Part shown: positions 18,621-30,189 of the stretch, piece by piece | How positions within the stretch are numbered: the stretch's first letter is position 1 | Layout of the letters: each line of letters opens with the position of its first letter | Origin: Dryas octopetala | Lineage: Eukaryota; Streptophyta; Magnoliopsida; Rosales; Rosaceae | Assembly (NCBI GenBank): GCA_963921425.1 | Contig: OY992834.1 | Coordinates: 20,535,923 to 20,599,922, forward strand | Direction of reading: 5' to 3' | DNA: 64,000 nucleotides | Made by a program: the position numbers and the translations under genes | The notes under the pieces: model-generated | The model's input: the letters and a program-made list of their open reading frames with translations, nothing else | What the model was told of the DNA's origin: nothing | Database searches by the model: none

Positions 18621-20661
18621 GGATTAATTTACACACACCCCCTAACCTTTATCATGTTTTCACAAAACCCCTTAAATTTTAGAAATTATAGTAATACCCC
18701 CCCTCCCGAGGTTCTAGCGTGTTTTCACATAATCCTTTTTTTTTTTTTACATGAATTTTCCCATAGTCCCTTAAATAGAAATGAACTTGATTTATTATGG
18801 TTAAATACCAAAATAACCCTCACAAAGTTAAAATAGTTTTTGGCTATTGATTCCTTTCTTATATATTGATAAACACACCGTTCTTAAAATTTTCAAATAT
18901 ACAACTTTTTTTTTTTATAGAAAATATTTGCTAATCTAGTAAATGATTTTTTTTTCTAAAATATAACAATAAAAAAAATAAATATTTTTCATATAAGATA
19001 TTTTGAAAATCAAATAAATGAAGTATTTATCAAAAGCTAACTTATAACAAAAATTTCATTTTCCAACAAAAAAAAAGTCTCACTCATTGGATTTAGCAAT
19101 TGTTCGTATGATTAATCGTCTGGGCATAACGACAAGTCACACAAGGCTTAACATCATGCTGTTTGGGCCTAAGCCCTTCCTGGGCTCCTAGCCCCTGACC
19201 TGCTAGGCTCTGGCCTCCTAGGCTCCGGTCTCATAGGCTCCGGCCCCCTAGGCTCCGGCCCCATAGGCTCTGGCCTCCTAAGCTCCAGCCTCCTAGGCCC
19301 CGACCCGTGTCAACTCACTCGGATCCTCGAGACCGGTGACACATGGTGCTCCTACAGTGCAAGTCATCACAAGGGACACGTGTCATCACCGGATTGGTTG
19401 ACACTCTTCCAAAGGTACTATAAAAGAGGTACCTTCTTGTCACAAAAAGACAACTGAAATCATTATTATACTATTCACTCACTCTGCTCTCAGATCTCTC
19501 TGAACACTGACTTGAGCGTCGGAGGAGCTTTGGCCGGCACCACACCGGTGTCCTTCCCGCTCACTTTTGTGTACTTGTGCAGGGTGCTTTGGATATGATT
19601 CTCTCTCATTACTCACCAGTCGGACCCAGCTACCCGTTCCTGCCCCACTTTGACGTGTCATCCACTCAGTGGTGGGTCAACGGGCCTACGTGGTTCGACT
19701 CGACATTGACTGCTTTACCATTTTTGAGCATCAACAGCAATACTTTTGTAAAAAAATATATATAGATTAAACAATTTTTAAAATTTCAAAAATCGTGTCC
19801 TTTTTAACATGTAAGAAAGGTATATTATATTATTACCCAATTAAACACTATTTTAATATTTTTCTATGACAAATTATTTAATATTTTACCATATTTTGTC
19901 ACATCCGTTTCTAATTAAAGAGTTATGTAAATGCATTGAAACTTTAGGGGATCTTGCTCGAATTGAGTTAAAATTTCATGCTATCTTATTGTAATTTTGA
20001 AATCTCAATGGGTTATGTAAAAATAGTGTAAACTTCGAGCGGTGTTTATAATAAATATAAGGTTAATTTTGTCATTTAAATGTGTTTTCTGCTAAAGTCA
20101 ACAATTTTTGAACTATCATAAAACTAAGAAATTAAGTTTCGGATTTTAAGGGTTCAAAAATATGAAAATTTCGAAAGAATTTTTGATTTTGTTGGAAATT
20201 TAAATTAAAAAAATTGAAATTTTTAATAAAATTTTGATAATTTCGTTTTGATAATATTTCGAAACCTCAAAAAAATGGAAATTTCAAAGAAATTTTCAAA
20301 ATTTAATTTCATGCATAAAACTAAAGAAAATAATAATAGAAGCATTATTCATTCTGATTAGGCATCTACTTATAGGTTTTAAGATGACTAAGAATCGACC
20401 CTTGAGGTCTCTCATTTACATCAAATAAAACTCTTATCAATTAACTATATACAATATTTCTCTAGATAAATATAAGAGATAAATACTAAATATATGTGGG
20501 GATATTTACATAATTTACACTATTTATAACATAGACGAAATTCTATTGGAATGAGTTATGAAAAAACGATTTGAAACCTTGAGGGTCTCACTGTAATTTT
20601 TAAAATCTTAGAGTGTATATGAAAACACGATAAACCTCAGGGGTGTTCATATAATTAACTC
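18621..20661. mobile_element. Long-inverted-repeat element carrying a solo LTR
   Basis: The left end (about 18621-18715, taacctttatcatgttttcac) is the imperfect inverse of the right end (about 20570-20661, gaaaacacgataaacctcag). Related motifs recur internally near 19975-20075. The AT-rich interior has no transposase frame. I could not fix a target duplication, so the class and exact ends are uncertain. The solo LTR at 19101 interrupts it. Confidence 0.5.
19101..19736 (+). mobile_element. Solo LTR of the same Tat family
   Basis: A 636-bp LTR, TGTTCGTATG to CATCAACA, is clearly homologous to the LTRs at 5105 and 15714 but more diverged, especially in the GGCTCC-repeat part. It is flanked by a perfect GCAAT duplication (19096-19100 and 19737-19741). 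Unequal recombination between the two LTRs of a former full-length copy explains this. Confidence 0.93.
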
Positions 20662-20771
20662 GTTTTTGAAGCGTATGTGTACGTCCTTACTTCTTATTTG
20701 TTAGTATATTTAGTTATTTATTGATTTGACCTTATAAAAAAACAGGAACAATTTAGTCGTGAGAAATTTTT

Positions 20772-21126
20772 AAGTAAGGATGTCCTTATTTTAAGAAAAG
20801 TAAGAACATCCACTTTGGACCTACAATTCGATAATCGAAACCGTTTATATTTTAAAACATCATTCAAAGATCACCCTTGCAAAAATCAGCCAGATCGGAA
20901 ACTGTTTAGCCAGTTTATTATAGCAAACATCATTTCAATTTTATATGACGAACTGTATTTGTTTGCACAGTTTAGATGACCAAACAATTATTGATTTGGC
21001 TAATTTTTTACATGGTGACCCTTGAGGAGGGACCTAAAATATGAACGGTTCCGATTTTAGAACTACATTGACTGGTGGTACCGAGACGATGTTTTTACTT
21101 TTCTTAAAGTAAGGACACCCTTACTT
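20772..21126. mobile_element. Small MITE-like inverted-repeat element
   Basis: AAGTAAGGATGTCCTTATTT on the left is the inverse of AAAGTAAGGACACCCTTACTT on the right, with pairing over about 45 bp. I see no coding content. The target duplication is not clear. Confidence 0.6.
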
Positions 21127-21139
21127 GAATGAGACTGAT

Positions 21140-21549
21140 TTATGGCCAGTTTGGGATTGCTATGTGGTGAGAAAAAGTTATTTCTGCTGTGTGGTGAGAA
21201 AAAGTTGCCGTGAGATAAAACAGCTCAGTGTTTGGTAAACTGTGTTTTTAAAAGTGTTGTGAGTGTTAAAAGCAGCATTAAAGTGTATGATAAATTTTGA
21301 TGTAGAAGTGTTGTGGTTATGTATAATGACCAAAATGGACATGATGTTGTGGCTATGTAAATTTTTTTAATTAAAATATTTATAAAAATAACAAAATAAC
21401 ACTAAAGGAAGAAAATTAATATAAAAAAAAACTAAAAGTCGAAAAAAAAGCACAAACTGGTGGAAAACAAAATACAAAAAACTAAAAGAAAAAAAAAGGA
21501 AAAAAAGCCACCAACGCCACAACCCACAAACAACCAGAGGTAAAGCTTT

Positions 21550-21590
<41 letters not shown>

Positions 21591-21985
21591 TCTCTCTCTC
21601 TCTGTGAAATTTGTATATGGGTATTGATTGGAATCATAGGTTTGACCCACCTGCAATTTTTGTTCAATTGGTTTTCTTGTGTTGGCGTGGGTGCGACAGT
21701 GTTGGTGTTGGGTAGGAGGGGGTGCGACGGGGTCGTGGATGGGTAGGGGGCTGGGTTAGCTAGGTAGGGGTGTGGGTCGCGACGGTGGTTGGGGATAGGG
21801 GCTGTCATTTGATAAATTCATTAAGGGTAATATTGGTAGTAGAGGTGCTTTCCCACACAGCAGGTTTGGAAAGCACCTCTTTAGCTGCTTTCACTCAACT
21901 CCCCAAAATAGCTTTCCCCCACAGCAGTTTTCAAAATAAGCTGCGTTTCAAATTTTTACTAAACACCTCAATTGAAAAAGTGCAC
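21140..21985. other. Possible hAT-like degenerate element
   Basis: The left part has gctgtgtggtgagaaaaagt repeats and tgtttggtaaac. The right part has cccacacagcag twice and actaaacacc. The pieces are partly inverse, as in hAT-type MITEs, but the termini cannot be fixed. A CT microsatellite lies inside. Confidence 0.3.
21551..21603 (+). repeat. (CT)n microsatellite
   Basis: About 52 bp of CT repeats, interrupted once by TTCC. Confidence 0.95.
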
Positions 21986-21990
21986 TACAC

Positions 21991-22259
21991 TGATGGGTTA
22001 TCTTGTATGTATGAGCATATTATGTGGGCTGTATTGGTCTAGCTTTATTGGGCTTTTCCTATTAAGTAGTATACTTACATATTAGTAGTAGAGATACGTG
22101 GCAGCCACTGTTTGGTTTGTCTATCTAGGTCACTAACTGGACTTAGGGCTCCCTAGCTATATAAGTTTTCTATTGAGATTGTACGCTGTCAGACATGAAA
22201 TGAATTAAGAATTCCCTTTTCAACATTCTTTCCTTTTTCTTAGTATAAGGAATTCATTA
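21991..22259 (+). repeat. 5' LTR of the chromovirus-type element
   Basis: It begins TGATGGGTTATCTTGTATG and ends GAATTCATTA. It contains ctatataagttt (about 22158), a likely TATA box. It matches the 3' LTR except for scattered single changes. Confidence 0.88.
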
Positions 22260-22261
22260 AG

Positions 22262-22273
22262 TGGTATCAGAGC
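22262..22273 (+). other. Initiator-Met primer-binding site
   Basis: TGGTATCAGAGC lies two bases after the LTR. It is the classic complement of the initiator tRNA-Met 3' end used by many plant LTR retrotransposons. Confidence 0.93.
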
Positions 22274-22297
22274 CCTCGATTCATAGGGCCGGAGTCG

Positions 22298-25200
22298 TTG
22301 CCGGCGCCGCTCACTCCAATTGAGCTCGATCTTCAAGCCCATCGCGAGCAGACATCAGCCGATATCCAGAAGTTACGGGATGTCGTCACCTCCCTTTCCT
22401 GCAAGCAGGATGAGTTTCGCAAAGATTTGTTGGACGAATTCCGGCAGTTGCAGTGTGGTCCTAAAACGCCAATGATTGAGGATGTGCCACCATCCATCCC
22501 AATCTTTAGATCCTTTTCTTCTCAGTCTTACCCAACGATTTCCTCGGCGTCGCCGTCGTTTCTTGCGCTTTCTTCTGCAAAGCCTCAGCTGGACTGCATG
22601 GTTACGCCACCCACCTCCCCCTTCGGTCCTTCTACACCACCGACCTACCCCTACCACCATTCCCACCACCCCCTTACACGCCCTTCCCTTTTCCAGTTTA
22701 TACCGCTTCCCTCCTTTCCTCCACACTCAGTCCCACAAACCTTTTGGAACCCTCTATAACCATTATCATTATCCCCACAACACCTTCTATCCTCCACCTC
22801 CTCCATAACTAGATCCTCACTTTCATCATCCTCACTTCCACACCATGATTCGTTTCAACCATCTATGCTCCATATACTGTTAGAGCTTGATCGATTTTCT
22901 AGAGAAGACCCTATTGAGTGGCTTACTCGGGCGGAGCAGTACTTTGAGCATTATCAGGTTCCCGATGCTCGTAAGGTCGGGGTGGCTGTTATGCACCTTG
23001 TGGGTGACGCTGCCGCTTGGTGGTGCCTTTACCAATCTCGTTACCCGTGAGATTGAATCAGATTTTCAGATATGCTTTTGAAACGATTTGGGCTGTATGA
23101 TTCTTTGGACTTCCAGGCTGCTCTCACAAAAATTCATTAGGTTGGGTCCATTGCATAGTATCAATCCTAATTCACTAAGTTGGCTTGTCAGGCGCTAAAT
23201 TTTCTGAGGATTTGTTAGTGGCCTGCTTTGTGGGAGGGCTGCAGGACGAAATTCGAGTAGATGTCCGCGCCCAACGGCCTCGTTCTTTGATGGCAGCTTT
23301 TGATTTGGCCAGAGTCTACGAAGAACGTCATACAGGTCGGCATACTATGTTTTGGGGTTAACTCTTTTCCTTCCGTCCCTTACTTCCTGTGCCACCGCCT
23401 CGCCTCACTCCACTAGCTCCATCTCCAAGTCCACGCCCTCCACTTTCGACACGTCATCTCTTCCACGGCCCCAGGCTCCACCCGCTTCATCTGGGCGTCG
23501 TCTTTCTCGTGCTGAGTATCTGGAGAAGCACGAGAAGAACCTCTATTTTTTCTGCGATGCACCTTACACCACTGATCATAGTTGTAAAAAGGGATACAAG
23601 GGGCAGATTTTTCTATTAAAGGCTTTAGAGGATTATACTGTGGATTCTCCAGACTCCTCCGCCGATACGGACACAGCCATGGAGGAGGCTGTGGATTTGT
23701 CCGAGCCTTTAATTCATTTACACATCCTCACTGACATTGCCAGGCCGGCAACGATGCAGTTATTTGGATTTAAAGGCAAGCGACAGCTTCATGTTTTGAT
23801 TGATTCAGTTGCCACTCACAATTTTCTCCATCATTTTCTTGTTAAGTGCATTGGATATTCCATGGATGACCATGAACCTTTGAATGTTTTGGTTGCTAGA
23901 GGATCATATATGAAAACACTTGGTCATACGACTGGTTTCGAGTTTAAATTACAGGGGTATTCTTTTCGTTCGGATTTTTATGTTATGCCAGTTTCCGGTT
24001 GTGAAACTTTGTCGGGAACATCTTGGTTGAAAACGTTGGGTGATATTTTATGTAATTTTGAATCACTGACTATGCGGTTTACCATAGCAGACCAAACATA
24101 TTTGCTACAGGGCAAGCAATCTGCAGATCCTACTTGGGTTCACTGTCAGCTATGACTCGACTTTTGCATGAGGAACGCCAGGCTTTTCTGGCCCAATTGC
24201 AGCCTCTTCAGTCTGAACAGACATCTCATAGCACTCCTCTAATTCAGCAGCTCTTCCTTAAATACTCCGATTTATTTGAGCCTCCACATACTCTTCCACC
24301 TGTTCGCAGCCATAATCACCGAATTCCTCTCCTCCTAGGTACTACTCCTATTAATGTCAGACCTTACCGTTACCCATACTTTTAGAAAACCGAAGGAGAA
24401 AAAATTGTTAAGGAATTGTTGGCCAGTGGAGTTATATATTCAGCCCAGTCAAAGTCCTTACTCGTCTCCGGTCTTATTGGTAAAAAAGAAAGATGGTTCT
24501 TGGCGGATGTGTGTTGATTACAGAGCTATGAATGCTGCAACGATCAAAGATGAATATCTGATTCCAGTAATTGATGAGCTTTTGGATGAATTACATGGCG
24601 CCTCGGTTTTTTCCAAACTTGACTTGCGCTCTAGCTACCATCAAGTTCGGATACACCCTACTAATGTTGAGACAACTGCATTCCGCACCCATGATGGTCA
24701 TTTTGAGTTTTTGGCGATGCCATTTGGCCTACCAATGCACCATCTACCTTCCAATCCATGATGAATGATATTTTCCGTGCCCAACTACATCACTTTCTTT
24801 TGGTGTTCTTTGATGATATTTTAATTTACAGTGCTTCTCTTTCTGATCATGTTCAACATCTCACAATTGTTTTTGATCTTTTGCGTAGCCATCAACTTAG
24901 CTTAAAGCATAGTAAATGTCTCTTTGGCTCATCTACAGTGGACTACTTGGGTCACCTTATTTCAGCTCAAGGGGTAGCCATGGATCCTACCAAGATTGAT
25001 GCAGTTCGCAATTGGTCTCGCCCCAAAACTTTGAAAGGTTTGTGTGAATGGTTTCTTGGGACTTACAGGGTATTACCGAAAGTTTGTACGAAATTATAGC
25101 ACAATTGCCTCCAGTATTGGCTTTGCCGGATTTTTCTAAGGAATTTACCATGGAATGTGATGCGTTCGGTGTAAGCATTGGCGTCGTACTTAGTCAGAAT

Positions 25201-26935
25201 GGTCATCCGATTGCTTTCCTTAGCAAGGCATTGGCCCCCAAACACTCAGTGTTGCCGTTAAAAAATAGCGACCATATTTATTGGGTCACCATTTTAAAAT
25301 CCTTACCGATTACTGAACTATTCAGCATTTTTTGGAGCAGCGAATCACGACACCTGCACAGCAGAAATGGTTGCTCAAGTTGTTGGGTTATGATTACATA
25401 GTTCATTATTGCGTAGGTCCTCATAATCAAGTTTCCGATGCTTTGTCTCCCCAACCAGAGTTGTTGACTCTTTTAGGGGCTTCCACACCTGTTTTTGATT
25501 ACATCTAGCAGATCCAACAAACATGTCTAGCCGATCCTGATACTTTGGCCATTATCACAGCCCTGCAGAACGGGTTGCCTACAAAACATGGTTTTTCTCT
25601 TAATGCTCAGCTGTTCCTCTATAAAGGGCGTGTCTACGTCCCTATTGCTTCTTCTTGGCGTGACAAGTTATTACAAGAGTTTCATGGTGGTTCCGTGAGG
25701 GGGTCACTCAAGTTATTTACGGACTTATAAACGCCTTACTCGAAGTTTTATGTGGCCCGAAATTAAAAATGGGGTTAAAACTTTTGTGGCTAAATTTGAT
25801 GTTTGCCAAAGACAGAATTACGAAGTCATCAATCCTCCTGGTCTGCTCCAGCCTCTTCCTATCCCAGATGGTGCTTGGCTCGACATCTCAATGGACTTTA
25901 TTAAAGGCCTTCCACTTTTAGTTGGTAAAAATGTTTTATTGGTCGTTGTTGATCGGTTGACCAAGTATGGCCATTTCATTGCTTTGGCCCATCCATTCAC
26001 GGCTAAAAAGGTTGATGATCGAACTCTTTATTGCTAAAGTATTCCGCCTTCATGGTCTTCCTCGTTCTATCACCAGTGATAGAGACTAAGTTTTCTTGAG
26101 TTCCTTCTAGAAATTCTTCTTTAAGATGCAGGGCACTAAGTTGTGCCATAGTTCAGCTTACCATCCTCAAATGGATGGGCAGACCGAGGTTCTCAATCGC
26201 ACGCTAGAACACTTCCTCCATTGTTATATGGGTGATCGACCTTCAACTTGGGCTGCAAGAATTTAATGGGCTAAATGGTGGTATAATACCACTTACCATT
26301 CCACCATTCAGATGTCTCAATTTCAAGCTTTCTATGGCTATTCACCACCCACCATTTTTGCTTACTTACCTGGTTCCACCTCTATCCATGAAGTAGATGT
26401 CGCCGTGCATGATAAGGATGCCCTCTTGGCCCTCCTCAAATCTAATATTCAGCTTGCACAATCCCGGATGCGCACTTACGCTGATAAACATTGAACTGAG
26501 AGGACTTTTTTTGTGGATGATTGGGTCTACTTGAAGCTTCAGCCATATAGGCAGCACTCTGTTCAATCTCGCCATTGCCATAAGTTGGCACCCCATTATT
26601 ATGGCCATTCCAGGTGATTGAAAAAATTGGCTTAGTCGCATATCGTCTTCATTTTCCCCCGTCCTCCAAAATTCATCCTGTTTTTCATGTGTCACTACTC
26701 ACAGCTAAGTTGGGTCGCCATGTGGTTCCTTCTTCCATTCTTCCTCCAGTTGATGATTCTAGCTCCATCACTTGAATTCCTGATCGCATACTTAACCGTG
26801 GTATAATCAAAAGGAACAACAAGCCTGTTACTCGCTGGTTGATTCAATGGAGTGGTTTGCCCACTGAGGATGCTTCTTGGGAAGATGTTGATGCCCTGCT
26901 TGCTCAGTTTCCAGACTTTAATTATCTGGCTTGAG
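22298..26935 (+). pseudogene. Chromovirus-type gag-pol remnant with chromodomain
   Basis: Fragments in order: gag (ELDRFSREDPIEWLTRAEQYF near 22890), a protease-like piece with LIDSVATHNFLHHF near 23795, where the usual catalytic DSG/DTG reads DSV, reverse transcriptase ([19 protein letters not shown] near 24500; FDDILIYSA near 24810), RNase H (FTMECDAFGVSIGVVLSQNG near 25145), integrase (MDFIKGLPLLVGKNVLLVVV near 25890), and a chromodomain (PDRILNRGIIKRNNKPVTRW near 26780, then SWEDVDALLAQF). At least six frame breaks and several stops are present. The gag head has no ATG in frame. The copy is dead. Confidence 0.88.
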
Positions 26936-26950
26936 AACAGGCCATTTGTT

Positions 26951-26965
26951 GGGGGGGGGGGGGGG
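26951..26965 (+). other. G15 tract at the polypurine position
   Basis: Fifteen consecutive G precede the 3' LTR by six bases (TGCACT). It occupies the polypurine-tract position, probably expanded by slippage. Confidence 0.6.
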
Positions 26966-26971
26966 TGCACT

Positions 26972-27690
26972 TAATGGGTTACCTTGTATGTATGAGCATA
27001 TTATGTGGGCTGTATTGCTCTAGCTTTATTGGGTTTTTCTTATTAAGTAGTATACTTACATATTAGTAGTAAAGATACGTGGCAGCCACTGTTTGGTTTG
27101 TCTATCCAGGTCACTAACTGGACTTAGGGCTCCCTAGCTATATAAGTTTTATATTGAGATCGTACGCAGTCAAACATGAAATGAATTAAGAATTCTCTTT
27201 TCAGCATTCTTTCCCTTTTCTTAGAGGGGTGTAGTGTATATAGATTTATATAGACTTTTGTAGACTTTTTTTAAGTGCTAGACTTTTGCAGAATTTACAG
27301 ATTTTCACAGAGTTCTACGGAGTTCTACAGAGTCTATAGAATACCTTAGAAATCCACATGAGAAATGTCGGATTTATAATGACTTTGAAATACATAAAAG
27401 TCTTTCAAAGTCTATTAAAATCTATCATTAAATGAATTCCATAAAAGTCAATAACTTTTTCAATACACCTAGACTTTTATAGATTTTTTTAAAAGTCATT
27501 AAAAGTCTTAAATGAATATCACATGACTTTTATAGACTCCTTAAAATTCTTAATTAAATACATATAGACTTTTACGAACTTTTTAAAAGTCTTTAAAAGT
27601 CTTAATTGAATACCACATGACTTTTAAACTCCATCAAGGTCTTTTAAAATCCATATACAATATACCCCACTTAGTATAAGAAATCCATTA
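26972..27690 (+). repeat. 3' LTR of the chromovirus-type element, split by a MITE
   Basis: The LTR runs from TAATGGGTTACC to the CTTAG at 27220-27224, then resumes at 27670 (CTTAGTATAAGAAATCCATTA). Without the insert it matches the 5' LTR. Confidence 0.88.
27225..27669. mobile_element. 445-bp MITE inside the 3' LTR
   Basis: The ends are AGGGGTGTAGTGTATATAGA and the inverse of TATACAATATACCCCA. CTTAG is present on both sides. The interior is dominated by repeats of AGACTTTTATAGACTTTTTAA and its complement. There is no coding capacity. Comparison with the 5' LTR gives an independent proof of the insertion limits. Confidence 0.85.
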
Positions 27691-27714
27691 TACACTGCAA
27701 CCCCAAACCCAATT

Positions 27715-28741
27715 GGGAAATTCTAGCCATACCCAATTATTTTCTTTTTTTACCCAACATATATTTTGCACATGAATGGACTATTTTGTCCCACTATAAA
27801 ATGACTATTAAGGACAAATGATACTTAAACAAAAAACCTCAATTTTCTCTCTATACCCAACATCTCATATCATCAACCTCCCTTCCTCCCAAACTTACCT
27901 TAAACTTACTTTCATAACTAAAATCCAAACCCTAAACTAATTTGTGTCCCCATATCATCCAATCAAGATTGTTTTGACGAATGGAGAGTCCAATCGCTGT
28001 CGTTTAGGAGCCTTCAAATGAGGGTTGTGTGCAAAAAAATTTCATGTTCTGAACACCATGAATGAATCTGGGTTCGTGTTTCATTCTGTGAACCAGGGCC
28101 GAATATTTGCATTATATTCGGTAGGCACCTGCCGAACATTTGCATTATATTCGGTAGGTACACACCAAATAATGATAGGATATTCGGCAGGTGCCCACCG
28201 AATAGTGCATAAATGTCTAAAATTATCACACAACCCTCGTTCGTTGGGCACCTGCCGAACATACTATCATTATTCGATGGGCACCTGCTGAATATATTGT
28301 AAATGTTTGACAGGCACTTGCTGAACATAATACATATATTCGGTCCTGATCTACCAAATAAAGTGCGAACCCAGATTTATTCTTGAAGACAAAAATTAAT
28401 TTTTTTGTGTTTATGGAGGAAGATGGTGGACTGTTTCAGATGGGATGTTGCAGGTGAGATCTACTGGCGCCGATGAAGGTGGGTTATCTTGCGGGGGCGA
28501 CTGGAGTGATGGGCGAAGTTTGGATGTTCGGCGGGAATGTGTTGGCTGGATAGGTTGGGTATGTGAATAAGTTGGGTAAGAAAAGAAAATATAAAAGAGT
28601 GAGTTGTGTATTATTAATAAGGGTATGATAGTAATTTGAGTTGGATAAAATGAAAAAATATTAATTTCAAAAAAGTAATGGTTAGGTAAATTGATAAGTT
28701 AGGTAAAATAAGAAAATTTTTGGGTATGTTTAGAATTTCCC
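27715..28741. mobile_element. Mutator-type element with TTCGG palindrome cluster
   Basis: The ends are GGGAAATTCTAGCCATACCC and the inverse of GGGTATGTTTAGAATTTCCC. The flanking duplication AACCCAATT (9 bp) is perfect at 27706-27714 and 28742-28750. Between about 28090 and 28355 there are six or more copies of a palindromic unit like TTCGGTAGGCACCTGCCGAA. A GC-richer stretch follows (28440-28560) with no recognisable frame. Confidence 0.85.
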
Positions 28742-28774
28742 AACCCAATTTAGTCGTCTTCATCTTTTTATTTT

Positions 28775-30150
28775 GAGGGCTGCTATTTGCACACCCCTTT
28801 TTTTCTTTTTGCACACCCTTTTTCTCTTTTTTTCTCCTACACACCCCACACACTTACCTCAAATTCAAAACCTCTCAACACACACCCAACCCATTACCAA
28901 AATACCCTCATTTCATTACACACCCTCCCCTCTTTCCCTCTCTTTTTTCTCTCGTTCACACCCCCTTCCCCTGTTTTTTTTTTTTTTCCTTCTTCTTCTC
29001 CAACCCTCCCCCAGCCAGTCCCTCCACCCAACCCACCCAGCCCCTCAACCCCTTCCCTCTCCGACCAACCTCCCTGCATGCAGCACCGGCCACCCTCCTC
29101 AATCCCTCTCTCTCCTCCCCGCATGCAGCAGCACCACCTCACTCCCTCCCCCCGTTTCACCCGACCCACCCAGCCCATCTCTCCCGCACCCTCCCTGCAC
29201 CACCTTCCTCCCTCTCTCTTCCCCGGCAGCACCACCTCCCCGTCACATTCTCTCTCCTAGCTCCCTTTCTCTCTCTCGCGACTCCACCTCCCCGCAACAC
29301 CACCTCTCCTGCAAGCTCCGCGAAGCCCAACTGCCGGCTCCAACTCCTTCCAGCCACCTTGTGCAGCACTGAGCTCAAACACCCGCCCGCCCAACTGCCT
29401 GGTCGCATCGTCGATGGAGCAGCTGGGCACTTCTCCGGGGTGGAAGCTCAACGGTGCGACGCGGGAGTGGCGCTGGCAGCAGCTTGGCTCTGTTAGAGAC
29501 AAGACAGAGAAATGGAGAGAGGAGAGAAAATGAGGAGGTGACCGGTGGTGGTCTCACCTCTCGCCCAAGCAGAAAAAAAAAAAAAAAAAAAAAAGGTGGC
29601 AGTGGTTCGGCAGACCAGTGCCGAACCCGTCTGTTTCGTTCGACAGGTAACCGCCGAACGAACCTAGTTTGTTCGGCGGTTACCTGTCGAACGAAACCGA
29701 CGGGTTCGGCACTGGTCTGCCGAACCACCTGCCACCCTTTTTTTTTTTTTCTATTTGCTTGGGCGAGAGAGAGAGAGAGAGAGAGAAGAATGTGGTAGTG
29801 GTGGTGGCTGTTTTGGTGGTGCAGGGGCTGGGGGGGTTGGTGCAGGGGCTGGAGGCCTAGGTGGGTTGGGTGGAGGGGGGAGGGGGAGGGGGAGGGGGAG
29901 GGGGAGGGAGGGAGGGGTGGGTCGGGTGAGGGGTTGAGGGGCTAGGTGGGTTGGGTGGAGGGGCTGGCTGGGGGAAGGTTGGAGAAGAAGAAGAAGAAGA
30001 AAAAAAAAACAGGGGAAGGGGGGTGTGAACAAGAGAAAAAAGAGAGGGAAAGAAGGGAGGGGGTTTATTGTCTTTTTTTTTTTTTTGAGTTTTTTTTTTT
30101 TCTAATAGGGGTGTGCAAAAAGAAAAAAAAGGGTGTGCAAATAGTAGCTC
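28775..30150. mobile_element. Mutator-type long-inverted-repeat element upstream of CFAP20
   Basis: The left arm starts GAGGGCTGCTATTTGCACACC and the right arm ends with its imperfect inverse. The arms pair for about 250-300 bp (28775-29060 against 29930-30150), including the block ccagccagtccctccaccca and its complement. The duplication TTTTTATTTT (10 bp) flanks both ends. The core is strongly pyrimidine-rich on the left and purine-rich on the right. Proline/serine-rich frames here are composition artefacts. Confidence 0.88.
29559..29769. repeat. Near-perfect palindrome, about 210 bp
   Basis: The outer arms are CTCTCGCCCAAGCAG and its inverse, then A and T runs. The inner arms of about 60 bp (ending CAGGTAACCGCCGAAC on the left side) differ at about two positions, around a spacer of only a few bases near 29662. 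Any transcript would fold into a long hairpin. Confidence 0.92.
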
Positions 30151-30189
30151 TTTTTATTTTTTTACTTAAAAAAAAAAAAGGTAAAATAC

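Larger units (their letters stand above)
21991..27690 (+). mobile_element. Ty3/gypsy chromovirus-type LTR retrotransposon (decayed)
   Basis: It has short LTRs of about 269 bp, an initiator-Met primer site, a gag-pol in the order protease, RT, RNase H, integrase, and a C-terminal chromodomain. Short LTRs and a compact body of about 5.2 kb recall the Reina group. It is flanked by a TACAC duplication (21986-21990 and 27691-27695). The LTR termini are TGATG or TAATG at the start and CATTA at the end, so they are not the common TG...CA. The coding part is full of stops and shifts, and a MITE interrupts the 3' LTR. Confidence 0.88.

Noticed and set aside
22298..22759. Start of the chromovirus gag as an independent small gene
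   Set aside because: It has no ATG, starts 25 bases after the primer-binding site, and continues as gag of the decayed element.
28085..28355. CRISPR-like look of short palindromic repeats
   Set aside because: Spacers are not uniform, there are no cas genes, and this is plant DNA. They are internal repeats of a transposon.
28773..29372. 199-residue Pro/Ser-rich frame and its minus-strand partners
   Set aside because: These are products of the pyrimidine-rich arm of a transposon. There is no domain and no splice support.
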